DNA of 5,274 bases. It comes from an uncultured Altererythrobacter sp. (lineage in GTDB: Bacteria; Pseudomonadota; Alphaproteobacteria; Sphingomonadales; Sphingomonadaceae). The notes below the pieces were generated by a model that did not search any database, had not been told where the DNA came from, and was given only the letters and a program-made list of their open reading frames with translations. The translations under genes and the position numbers were made by a program. Of the stretch, positions 1-5,274 are shown piece after piece. The DNA lies in NCBI GenBank assembly GCA_946886565.1, contig CAMPIX010000058.1, positions 1 through 5,274 of the forward strand. Direction: 5' to 3'. How positions within the stretch are numbered: position 1 is the stretch's first letter; each line of letters starts with the position of its first letter.

Positions 1-732
1 GTCGGGCTCGGCGACGACCATGAAGTTCCAGCGGCTGGTGTCGCGCCCGTCCTCGCTTGCCGGCTCGAGGCCCGCGGCCCGGTCGAGCACCGGGTAGTAG
101 CCGCCGTCGTCGTAGTAGCCGGCTAGGATGCCGCCGTTGCTCGCGGTGACGAGCGCGATCATCGTTGCATCGTCGATCGTCTGCACCTGGCTGCGGTCGG
201 GCAACGCGCCGCGCCATTCGCCCCACGACCAGTCGGGGCCGTCGCCCGGGTCGAGTTCGCCGAGCGCGAGCTCGGTGGCGTACTGCCCTTCAAAGTCCTC
301 GATCCAGTTCGGCTTGCCCGAACCGCCGAGGAAGACCCATCCCTCTTCCGCCTCCACGGGGATCGTGTCGGGGACTTCCATCGCGTACCACTTGGGCAGG
401 ATCAGGATCGTAGGGCCGCGGTAGCGCCGCCGCTCGACCAGTTCGGCAATCTCTTCCCCGTCGGCGGAGGCGGGCGGGGTGAGGATCAGCAGCGCCTCGT
501 CGTCGAGCGCGCCCTGGTTGCGCGAGATCGAGACCTCGTGGCCGCTGTCCTCGAGGAGATCGACCAGCGCGGCGTAGCCGTTGAGCCCCTTGGCTGCCGC
601 GTGGCTGCCGCCGTCGTTCGGTCCGCGCGAGGTCTCGCCCGCGCCGATCAGATAGAGCGTGGCGAGGAAGGCGAGCGCACCGAACAACAGCAGGCCGAGC
701 ACAACTTTGGGATTGAACGCGGAGCCGTTCAT
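1..732 (-). CDS. DUF4350 domain membrane protein (partial, 3' end outside window)
   Basis: An ATG at 732 opens a frame with no stop codon for 244 codons, to the left edge of the window, so the C-terminus is missing. The protein starts MNGSAFNPKV, has one hydrophobic segment at about residues 10-30 (VVLGLLLFGALAFLATLYLI), and then a soluble part. Residues about 36-115 resemble the DUF4350 fold: a Gly/Ser linker, LNGYAALVDLLEDSGHEV at 50-67, and the strand-like LLILTPP at 81-87 and TILILP at 108-113. A Tyr/Trp/Asp-rich stretch follows (GYYDDGGYY at 205-213). Biochemical function is unknown. Members usually accompany DUF4129 proteins, MoxR AAA+ ATPases and DUF58 proteins, probably acting in envelope-linked protein maturation (inference). 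The start codon lies inside the stop of the upstream DUF4129 gene (ATGA, 4-nt overlap), so the two are very likely cotranscribed and translationally coupled. Assignment rests on motif memory and context. Confidence 0.82.
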   Translation of the reverse strand, partial: MNGSAFNPKVVLGLLLFGALAFLATLYLIGAGETSRGPNDGGSHAAAKGLNGYAALVDLLEDSGHEVSISRNQGALDDEALLILTPPASADGEEIAELVERRRYRGPTILILPKWYAMEVPDTIPVEAEEGWVFLGGSGKPNWIEDFEGQYATELALGELDPGDGPDWSWGEWRGALPDRSQVQTIDDATMIALVTASNGGILAGYYDDGGYYPVLDRAAGLEPASEDGRDTSRWNFMVVAEPD

Positions 733-1445
733 GCGCCCCGCCCCGGCAGGCTCTGGAGCGCGAATTCGGTGTAGGCCTCGCGCGCGGCGCGCCAGTCGTC
801 TTCGCTCAGGCTGCGCAGCGCGAACAGGCTGCGCTCGACGCGCTCGGCGATCGCGCCGAAGGCCGTGCGTGCCGCATCGGGGAGCGCGGCCAGACCCGCA
901 AGCTCGCGCGCGGTGCTCGAAGGCTCGACCCAGTCGGGTCGCGCGGCAGCGATCTGGCCGATGCTGCGGCGGAGCAGCAGATGGGTCGCCTCGTCGAAGC
1001 GGCCATCGGCCGCAAGCCGGTCGGCGTCTTCGAGCAGCGCCAGCGCCGCGGCGCGGTCGGGCGCCCATTCGGGCTCGGCCTCATCCGCATCCGTTCGTCG
1101 GCCCAAGGCGAGTGCGGGGCCGATGAGGCGCCAGAGCAGATAGCCGAGCAGCGCGACGCCGAGCGCCAGCAGGACCCACTTGAAGACCGGCCACGACATG
1201 CCAAGCGCCTCACCCACGGGTGCAAGCAGCTCGCCGAAGAATTCGAAGATCGCGGTGAGCCACTCCGGGGGCGGCTCCCGCTCGGGCATCTGGATTGGGG
1301 CGTACTGGATCGTGTCGTCGGCGCGCACCGCCTCCCATCCGCCGCCTTCCGGCTGCGCGCTGGCGCCCGCGATGTCGGTCGCGTCCCCCGTCGTCACCGG
1401 CTTCGTCACCAGCCGATTGGTGACAGGTCGCGCACAGGTGCGCAA
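729..1445 (-). CDS. DUF4129 domain membrane protein
   Basis: This 238-codon frame, if read from the TTG at 1445, has an unstructured N-terminus (about 1-60), one transmembrane segment at about 88-113 (FKWVLLALGVALLGYLLWRL) and a helical C-terminal domain at about 128-232. That domain carries the DUF4129 signature of a helix with AALALLEDADRLAADGRFDEA, then LLLRRSIG, a Trp-Val-Glu-Pro turn and STARELAGL (residues 177-185). DUF4129 resembles the C-terminal part of some transglutaminase-like membrane proteins and is typical of MoxR/DUF58 clusters; no reaction is known. The start is uncertain: the only in-frame starts near the 5' end are TTG 1445, GTG 1409, GTG 1397 and a late ATG at 1289, and none has a clear ribosome binding site. 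The DDTIQYAPI stretch before the membrane segment looks conserved, which argues against the ATG. The frame opens 9 nt after the pheA stop, in the same reading frame, and its stop overlaps the DUF4350 start. Confidence 0.83.
   Translation of the reverse strand: MRTCARPVTNRLVTKPVTTGDATDIAGASAQPEGGGWEAVRADDTIQYAPIQMPEREPPPEWLTAIFEFFGELLAPVGEALGMSWPVFKWVLLALGVALLGYLLWRLIGPALALGRRTDADEAEPEWAPDRAAALALLEDADRLAADGRFDEATHLLLRRSIGQIAAARPDWVEPSSTARELAGLAALPDAARTAFGAIAERVERSLFALRSLSEDDWRAAREAYTEFALQSLPGRGA
1405..1424 (-). repeat. Perfect 7-bp inverted repeat at the pheA/DUF4129 junction
   Basis: GTCACCA and TGGTGAC flank a 6-nt loop. A further GTCACC copy lies at 1393-1398, giving an imperfect 12-nt direct repeat (1392-1403 and 1404-1415). 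If DUF4129 starts at TTG 1445 the hairpin is coding (the VT repeats at residues 8-18). If it starts at GTG 1397, the hairpin sits in the intercistronic leader. There is no T-run, so a classical terminator is unlikely. Confidence 0.4.
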
Positions 1446-1454
1446 GCCGGTGCG

Positions 1455-2363
1455 TCAGCCGCGCGCGCGCGCCTGGCGGTAGCTGCCGAGCAGTCGCAGT
1501 TCCTTGCAGTGAAACGCGAGTTCTTCGAACGCGGTGTCGACCCGCGTCTCGCCCGGCGCGCCGACGATGTCGGCGTAGAACATCGTCGCCGCGAAGCTCG
1601 CGCCTTCCTGATAGCTTTCGAGCTTGGTCATGTTGACCCCGTTGGTCGCAAAGCAGCCGAGCGCCTTGTAGAGCGCGGCGGGCACGTTCTTCACCTCGAA
1701 CACGAAGGTCGTCATTGCGGTCTCGCCGTCGAGCACCGCGGGGTCGAGCGGTTCGCGCGCGAGCACGACGAAGCGCGTCATGTTGTCGTGCGCATCTTCG
1801 ACCCGGTCCTCGACCACTTGCAGCCCGTAAAGCTCGCCCGCCAGCTTCGGGGCAACCGCGGCGATCCGGGGATCCTGCTTCTCGGCCACGAACGCCGCCG
1901 CGCCCGCGGTGTCGGCGTGGCTCAGCGGGACGATGTCCCGCTCCCGCAGGAACAGCCGCGACTGCCCGAGCGCCTGAGGATGGCTGTAGGCCGCCTCGAA
2001 GGGGCCAAAGCTGCCGTCGGCATTCGGGATTGCCATCAGCGCATGGGTGATCGGCATGAAATGCTCGCCCACGATCGACAGCCCGCTTTCAGGTAGCAGG
2101 AAGTGGATATCGGCCACGCGCCCGTGCTGACTGTTCTCGATCGGGATGATCGAGCAACTCGCGCGCCCGTCCTTCACCGCCTCGAGCGCGTCCTCGAACC
2201 CGAAGCACGGCAGGGGCAGATAATCGGGCGCGGCTTCGCTCGCGGCGCGGTGCGAATTGGCGCCGGGCGCGCCCTGGAAGGCGATCGCGCGCGCCGGGTC
2301 TTGCGCGGCGGCGGCGCGCATCCGCTCGACCATTTCGAGCGCGGGGGCGGGAAAGCTGTGCAT
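1455..2363 (-). CDS. pheA: Prephenate dehydratase (monofunctional, with ACT domain)
   Basis: This enzyme (EC 4.2.1.51) decarboxylates and dehydrates prephenate to phenylpyruvate, the committed cytosolic step to phenylalanine. From the ATG at 2363 it is 302 aa, normal for an alphaproteobacterial PheA; there is no chorismate mutase domain. Catalytic-domain motifs appear in order: AFQGAPGANSH (28-38), PIENSQHGRV (74-83), HPQALGQ (128-134), DTAGAA (151-156) and the diagnostic NMTRFVVL (194-201, containing Thr-Arg-Phe). The ACT regulatory domain covers about 217-297, with GVNMTKLESYQ at 242-252 where the classical Phe-binding motif is ESRP. An in-frame extension to a TTG at 2462 exists, but its residues look non-conserved and it would enter the divergent promoter region. 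No strong ribosome binding site precedes the ATG. It is the first gene of a minus-strand run with the DUF4129 gene 9 nt downstream. The divergent neighbour is a membrane cytochrome c. Confidence 0.95.
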   Translation of the reverse strand: MHSFPAPALEMVERMRAAAAQDPARAIAFQGAPGANSHRAASEAAPDYLPLPCFGFEDALEAVKDGRASCSIIPIENSQHGRVADIHFLLPESGLSIVGEHFMPITHALMAIPNADGSFGPFEAAYSHPQALGQSRLFLRERDIVPLSHADTAGAAAFVAEKQDPRIAAVAPKLAGELYGLQVVEDRVEDAHDNMTRFVVLAREPLDPAVLDGETAMTTFVFEVKNVPAALYKALGCFATNGVNMTKLESYQEGASFAATMFYADIVGAPGETRVDTAFEELAFHCKELRLLGSYRQARARG

Positions 2364-2397
2364 CGGGGCGAAGCGCGTAGACCGCGCCCAGGGAAGC

Positions 2398-2417
2398 CGC
2401 AAGACATATGGCTTGCG
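2398..2417. promoter_or_regulatory. 20-bp imperfect palindrome in the pheA/cytochrome c divergent region (candidate operator)
   Basis: CGCAAG and CTTGCG arms flank ACATATGG, whose core CATATG is itself palindromic, so 9 of 10 base pairs are symmetric. With a single-base bulge the symmetry extends outward to AAGC/GCTT (2394-2420). It lies 35-54 nt upstream of the pheA start and 71-90 nt upstream of the cytochrome start, a position suited to a dimeric regulator controlling one or both genes. The regulator is unknown, and chance occurrence is possible in GC-rich DNA. Confidence 0.35.
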
Positions 2418-2441
2418 CTTACGGGGGGTGCCGACTAGAGC
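2413..2441 (+). promoter_or_regulatory. Weak candidate promoter for the cytochrome c gene
   Basis: TTGCGC (2413-2418) and TAGAGC (2436-2441) are separated by 17 bp, which would give a leader of about 40 nt before the ATG at 2488. Both hexamers match the sigma-70 consensus poorly, and the -35 box overlaps the right arm of the palindrome at 2398-2417. This is a guess from spacing only. Confidence 0.2.
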
Positions 2442-2487
2442 GGCGCGCGAAACCAGCCACAACCTGAATGTCTCGGATTCTCAGCGC

Positions 2488-3165
2488 ATGGACGATCGCT
2501 TCAACACCGCCGCCGGATGGGTTCTCTTCGCAGGAATCGTCGGTCTCGGCCTTTCGAGCGTGAGCTCGCGCTATTTCGCGACCCATGCACCCGAAGAGGG
2601 CGGTTACCCGATCGAAGGCGCGGTCGAGGAAGGCGAAGGCGAAACCGTGCTCGATTACGGCGCACTGCTCGCGGCGGCCGATCCGGCAGCGGGCGCGACC
2701 GCCGCTGCGGCGCGCTGCGGCACTTGCCACACTTTCAATCAGGGCGGCGCGACCGGGCAGGGCCCGAACCTCTACGGTGTTCTCGGCACTCCGATCGGCG
2801 CGCATGCACCGGGCTATGCTTACAGCGACGCGCTGGCGAGCCACGGCGGCGAGTGGACTTACGAGAACATGTTCGCCTGGCTCGAAAGCCCGCGCGGCTT
2901 CGCACCGGGCACCAAGATGAGCTTCGCGGGTCTTTCGAGCCCCGAGGATCGCGCCGACATCATCGCCTACCTCCACGCCAACGGCGGTGGCCCGCCGTTC
3001 CCGGCTCCGATGGCAGCCGAGGAACCGGCCGAAGGCGAAGCTGCGACCGACGAGGCGACCGCGGCTGCGGCCGATGCCGAAGCGCAGGCCGGCGGCGAAA
3101 CGGAAACACCCGAGGCCGAGATCACCACGCCCGGCGCCGGTCAGACCAACCCGGTCGGCGAGTAA
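2488..3165 (+). CDS. Membrane-anchored class I cytochrome c (CycM/c-552-like)
   Basis: The 225-aa protein has a short N-terminus, an uncleaved signal-anchor at about residues 9-30 (AGWVLFAGIVGLGL), an acidic linker (about 34-56) and one class I cytochrome c domain. The haem attachment site CGTCH is at 77-81. Downstream lie GQGPNLYGVLG (90-100), GYAYSDAL (109-116) and the probable axial Met144 in GTKMSF. The last domain helix ends near IIAYLHANG (158-166). Residues 175-225 form an Ala/Glu-rich tail with 13 acidic and no basic residues. By analogy with CycM-type proteins it should shuttle electrons from the bc1 complex to a terminal oxidase on the periplasmic face. The ATG at 2488 is chosen because it directly precedes the anchor; the open frame reaches back to 2257, but that part is antisense to pheA. 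It stands alone on the plus strand, divergent from pheA. An ortholog next to pheA (often with kdsB) is remembered from rhizobia, so the pairing looks ancient. Confidence 0.92.
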   Translation: MDDRFNTAAGWVLFAGIVGLGLSSVSSRYFATHAPEEGGYPIEGAVEEGEGETVLDYGALLAAADPAAGATAAAARCGTCHTFNQGGATGQGPNLYGVLGTPIGAHAPGYAYSDALASHGGEWTYENMFAWLESPRGFAPGTKMSFAGLSSPEDRADIIAYLHANGGGPPFPAPMAAEEPAEGEAATDEATAAAADAEAQAGGETETPEAEITTPGAGQTNPVGE

Positions 3166-3178
3166 CGAGCCCCCGGCG

Positions 3179-3195
3179 CGCGGCTTTCAGCCGCG
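3179..3195. terminator. Hairpin between convergent cytochrome c and rlmE (possible bidirectional terminator)
   Basis: A perfect 7-bp GC-rich stem (CGCGGCT / AGCCGCG) with a 3-nt loop lies 14 nt past the cytochrome stop and spans the rlmE stop codon (3187-3189). Neither side has a T-run, so it is not a textbook intrinsic terminator. It may still slow polymerase or protect both mRNA 3' ends, and only 21 nt separate the two convergent stops. Confidence 0.4.
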
Positions 3196-3852
3196 ACCCT
3201 TGAAGCCCTGAGCGACGACGTACCATTCCGACGAGCCCTTGCGGCTCGCCGGCGGTTTGGCGTGCTTGACGGTGCGAAAGTGCTTCTTGAGCAGCGCGAG
3301 CAGCTCGGTGTCGGTGCCGCCGGCGAGCACTTTGGCGAGGAAAGTCCCGCCATCGGCCAGCGTCTCGATCGCGAACCACGCGCCCGCCTCGACCAGCCCC
3401 ATCGTGCGCAAGTGGTCGGTCTGCTTGTGACCGACCGTGTTGGCCGCCATGTCCGACATGACCAGATCGGGCGGGCCGTCGAGCGCGGCCTCGAGCCTTG
3501 CCGGAGCGGCATCGTCCATGAAGTCCATCTGCAGGATCGCCACGCCCTCGATCGGCTCGACTTCGAGTAGATCGATCCCGACGATCGCGGCCTTGGGCGC
3601 TTTCTTGCGCACGACCTGGCTCCAGCCGCCGGGCGCGATGCCGAGATCGACCACGCGACGCACGCCTCTGAGCAGGCCGAACTTCTCGTCGAGCTCGATC
3701 AGCTTGTAGGCCGCGCGGCTGCGATAGCCTTCGGCCTTGGCCTGCTTGACGTAGGGATCGTTGAGCTGGCGCTCGAGCCAGCGGGTGGAGGACGCGGTGC
3801 GCCCGCGCGCGCTCACGACGCGCTTGTCGGGATTGCGGCCGGACCGCGCCAT
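3187..3852 (-). CDS. rlmE: 23S rRNA (uridine-2552-2'-O)-methyltransferase RlmE (FtsJ/RrmJ)
   Basis: RlmE 2'-O-methylates U2552 in the A-loop of 23S rRNA on the nascent 50S subunit, using S-adenosylmethionine. This 221-aa protein is near the family length, with an Arg/Ser-rich N-terminal extension (about 1-22) ahead of the Rossmann-fold core. The SAM-binding motif is [14 protein letters not shown] at 67-80. The K-D-K-E catalytic tetrad can be placed at Lys50 (RSRAAYKL), Asp134 (VMSDMAAN), Lys174 ([10 protein letters not shown]) and Glu209 ([10 protein letters not shown]). The start is the ATG at 3852-3850, sharing one base with the ppx stop (TGATG). No good ribosome binding site is visible, so translation probably depends on termination at ppx. 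The same frame stays open far upstream as an arginine-rich shadow of ppx, which I exclude. It is the last gene of the ppx-rlmE unit and converges on the cytochrome gene. Confidence 0.96.
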   Translation of the reverse strand: MARSGRNPDKRVVSARGRTASSTRWLERQLNDPYVKQAKAEGYRSRAAYKLIELDEKFGLLRGVRRVVDLGIAPGGWSQVVRKKAPKAAIVGIDLLEVEPIEGVAILQMDFMDDAAPARLEAALDGPPDLVMSDMAANTVGHKQTDHLRTMGLVEAGAWFAIETLADGGTFLAKVLAGGTDTELLALLKKHFRTVKHAKPPASRKGSSEWYVVAQGFKGRG

Positions 3853-5042
3853 CAGGCTTGCACCGCCGCAGCGGCGCGGGGGTGCCCGCTGGAAGGGTCG
3901 GATGCCATCAGGCTGCGCAGGATGCCCTCGCGGATACCGCGGTCGGCGACCCCCAGGCGGCCCGCGGGCCAGATGTCGAGGATCGATTCGAGGATCGCGC
4001 AGCCCGCCACCACCAGCTCGGCGCGGTCGTTGCCGATGCACGGCAGCCCGCCGCGCTCCTCGGGCGTCATGCCGGCCAGTCGCGCACTGATCGCACGCAT
4101 CGCGCCCGAGGGCACGATCAGACCGTCGACCGCGCGCCGGTCGTATTGCGGCAGTTCGAGGTGGACGCTGGCGAGTGTGGTCACCGTGCCGCTGGTGCCG
4201 AGCAGGCGGATTTCGGCCTCGGTCTCGGCGTGTGCGGCGATCCGGTCGGCGAAGGGCGCGAAGCTCTCCGCGACGACGCGCCGCATCTCGGCATAGCGAG
4301 CGCTGCGCTCGCGCGGCTCCCCGTCCACGGCGCCGACCGTATCGGTCAGCGACACGACACCCCACGGCACGCTCTGCCAATCGAGAATCCGCGGTACGCG
4401 CTCGCCCGGCTCGATCAGCACGAGTTCGGTCGAACCGCCGCCGATGTCGAAAATCACCGCCGGGCCCTCGCCGTTTTCGAGCAGGATGTGGCACCCCAGC
4501 ACCGCGAGCCGCGCCTCTTCCTGCGCCGAGATGATGTCGAGCACGATGCCGGTCTCGCGCCGCACGCGCTCGATGAACTCGGCGCCGTTTTCGGCCCGGC
4601 GGCAGGCTTCGGTCGCGACCGAACGCGCAAGGTGGACGTTGCGCCGCCGCAGCTTGTCGGCGCACACGTGAAGCGCGCCGAGCGCGCGGTCCATCGCCGT
4701 CTCGCTCAGCCGGCCGGACATTGCCAGCCCTTCGCCCAGCCGCACCACGCGGCTGAAGGCGTCGATCACGGTGAAATTCTCGCCCGAAGGACGGGCGATA
4801 AGCAAGCGGCAGTTGTTGGTGCCAAGATCGAGGGCGGCATAAGCCTGCCGGCGCTGTGGCGCGCTCCCCTTTCGTTCGACGCCGCGCTGCTCGCCGCGCG
4901 CGTCGGCGCGGCGGGCCGGGCGGGTGCCGGGCTGGGTCTTGTCGTTAGGCGCGGGGCGCTTGTAGCGGAAATCGGCTACTTTGCCGGACGTCTTGCCCTT
5001 ACGTGCGCCTGATCTCCTGTCCGGCGGAGAGATGTCCGCCAT
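3852..5042 (-). CDS. Ppx/GppA family exopolyphosphatase / pppGpp phosphatase (short form)
   Basis: This 396-aa ASKHA-fold phosphatase should release phosphate from the end of polyphosphate and/or convert pppGpp to ppGpp; sequence alone does not separate the two. Core motifs run in order: [14 protein letters not shown] (70-83), ATEACRRA (143-150), SAQEEARL (172-179, with the conserved Glu pair), [10 protein letters not shown] (198-207), [12 protein letters not shown] (280-291), [12 protein letters not shown] (340-351) and [11 protein letters not shown] (365-375). It lacks the helical C-terminal domains of the roughly 500-aa E. coli Ppx. Residues 1-65 are a basic, low-complexity extension (many Arg/Lys/Pro), probably disordered. 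The first ATG is used as start; a GGAGG lies 18 nt upstream, too far to be ideal, with a purine-rich GAAAG closer. It is first in a two-gene unit with rlmE, and the TGATG junction suggests coupling. A plausible promoter lies at 5097-5125. Confidence 0.93.
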   Translation of the reverse strand: MADISPPDRRSGARKGKTSGKVADFRYKRPAPNDKTQPGTRPARRADARGEQRGVERKGSAPQRRQAYAALDLGTNNCRLLIARPSGENFTVIDAFSRVVRLGEGLAMSGRLSETAMDRALGALHVCADKLRRRNVHLARSVATEACRRAENGAEFIERVRRETGIVLDIISAQEEARLAVLGCHILLENGEGPAVIFDIGGGSTELVLIEPGERVPRILDWQSVPWGVVSLTDTVGAVDGEPRERSARYAEMRRVVAESFAPFADRIAAHAETEAEIRLLGTSGTVTTLASVHLELPQYDRRAVDGLIVPSGAMRAISARLAGMTPEERGGLPCIGNDRAELVVAGCAILESILDIWPAGRLGVADRGIREGILRSLMASDPSSGHPRAAAAVQA

Positions 5043-5096
5043 TTGCCGATGCTTTCTTTTCCTCCCGCGCCATGCTTGCGCGGGGACTTGGCGACG

Positions 5097-5125
5097 ATGC
5101 TAGCGCGCGCGGCGGAAAGGGGCAA
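5097..5125 (-). promoter_or_regulatory. Candidate sigma-70-type promoter for ppx-rlmE
   Basis: On the minus strand TTGCCC (5125-5120) and TAGCAT (5102-5097) are separated by exactly 17 bp, each matching four of six consensus bases. Transcription would start near 5090, leaving a leader of about 48 nt before the ppx ATG at 5042. The leader contains the GGGAGGAAAAGAAAG purine tract. Confidence 0.5.
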
Positions 5126-5145
5126 GCGCGGCGCGGATCGCAGGC

Positions 5146-5174
5146 TTGACCTCGCCCTCGCGCAAAACTAGATG
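5146..5174 (+). promoter_or_regulatory. Promoter of tRNA-Gln, with GC-rich discriminator
   Basis: TTGACC (5146-5151) and TAGATG (5169-5174) are 17 bp apart, matching five and four of six consensus bases. The predicted start near 5181 lies about 20 nt before the tRNA, a usual leader length. The seven bases after the -10 are CGCCCCC; a GC-only discriminator is the known signature of stable-RNA promoters repressed by ppGpp/DksA, so stringent control is plausible here (inference). Confidence 0.6.
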
Positions 5175-5200
5175 CGCCCCCTCGCGAGCAGACTCGCCGA

Positions 5201-5274
5201 TGCCCCGTCGTCTAATGGTAAGACTACGGACTCTGACTCCGTCAATTGAGGTTCGAATCCTCACGGGGCATCCA
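5201..5274 (+). tRNA. tRNA-Gln (anticodon CUG)
   Basis: A complete 74-nt cloverleaf with encoded CCA ends at the window edge. The acceptor stem TGCCCCG (5201-5207) pairs fully with CGGGGCA (5264-5270). The D stem is GTCT/AGAC (5210-5213, 5221-5224). The anticodon stem is ACGGA/TCCGT (5226-5230, 5238-5242), with loop CTCTGAC and anticodon CTG at 5233-5235. The variable loop is 4 nt, and the T stem-loop TGAGG-TTCGAAT-CCTCA covers 5247-5263. It reads the Gln codon CAG. The discriminator base is T (5271), unlike G73 of E. coli tRNA-Gln, while the weak U1-A72 pair typical of tRNA-Gln is kept. It is divergent from ppx and has its own promoter. Confidence 0.97.

Noticed and set aside
981..2096. Plus-strand open frame of 371 codons opposite pheA and the DUF4129 gene
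   Set aside because: It runs antisense across two well-supported genes and their junction. The composition is Arg/Ala/Gly-rich, with no family signature and no promoter or ribosome binding site.
2364..2462. N-terminal extension of PheA to a TTG
   Set aside because: The extra 33 residues look unlike PheA and would fill the divergent control region; the ATG at 2363 gives a normal family length.
2257..2487. Upstream extension of the cytochrome c frame
   Set aside because: This part is antisense to pheA and would place the signal-anchor internally; the ATG at 2488 gives a proper N-terminal anchor.
2468..2563. Plus-strand frame of 31 codons starting at ATG 2468, overlapping the cytochrome start
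   Set aside because: It is out of frame with the haem protein, lacks a ribosome binding site and has no coherent composition.
3853..4665. Upstream extension of the rlmE frame
   Set aside because: The added residues are an arginine-rich frame-shifted reading of ppx. The ATG at 3852 overlapping the ppx stop fits RlmE length and domain start.
3858..5012. Plus-strand open frame of 384 codons opposite ppx
   Set aside because: It is the antisense shadow of a gene with strong Ppx/GppA motifs; high GC keeps such frames open. Its protein has no recognisable domain, with scattered His/Arg/Ala.
4999..5073. Small minus-strand frame of 24 codons (ATG 5073) overlapping the ppx start, as a possible leader peptide
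   Set aside because: It has no ribosome binding site of its own and no run of regulatory codons. It overlaps the ppx start in another frame, so it is indistinguishable from chance.
1..5274. Mobile elements, CRISPR arrays, phage genes or defence systems
   Set aside because: No transposase, integrase, spaced direct-repeat array or defence-type domain was seen on either strand. The tRNA-Gln end could be an integration site, but the sequence beyond it is outside the window.

Overview
The window looks like chromosomal DNA from a high-GC alphaproteobacterium. I favour Sphingomonadales, possibly the Erythrobacteraceae, from the protein flavours: a Ppx/GppA with a DLGTNN motif, a PheA whose ACT domain reads KLESYQ, an RlmE with a basic N-terminal extension, and a DUF4129/DUF4350 pair behind pheA. 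This placement is inferred from remembered family features; no search was run. Gene density is high, intergenic gaps are short, and I see no mobile element, CRISPR array or sign of recent transfer.

Layout. Positions 1-2363 hold three genes on the minus strand, read right to left: a monofunctional prephenate dehydratase (pheA), a DUF4129 membrane protein 9 nt downstream, and a DUF4350 membrane protein overlapping the DUF4129 gene by 4 nt and running off the left edge. DUF4129 and DUF4350 proteins usually sit in MoxR-ATPase/DUF58 clusters, so the rest of such a cluster may lie to the left (inference). Across a 124-nt divergent region carrying a 20-bp imperfect palindrome, a membrane-anchored c-type cytochrome reads rightward (2488-3165). 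A cycM-like cytochrome next to pheA recurs in other alphaproteobacteria, as far as I remember.

The cytochrome converges on a minus-strand pair ending at 3187. The two stop codons are 21 nt apart, and a 7-bp hairpin spans the rlmE end. The pair is a short-form Ppx/GppA phosphatase (5042-3852) followed by rlmE, the 23S rRNA U2552 2'-O-methyltransferase. Their stop and start codons share a base (TGATG), which suggests translational coupling. To the right of ppx a 158-nt divergent region carries two plausible sigma-70-type promoters back to back: one for ppx-rlmE, and a better one for a tRNA-Gln(CUG) gene that ends exactly at the window edge with an encoded CCA.

Functionally this is core metabolism: phenylalanine synthesis, respiratory electron transfer, polyphosphate/(p)ppGpp metabolism, ribosome maturation and a glutamine tRNA. 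I did not find a convincing new system. The points most worth a second look are the two divergent control regions, the hairpin at the pheA/DUF4129 junction, the acidic cytochrome tail, and the tRNA-Gln acceptor identity (U1-A72 with U73).
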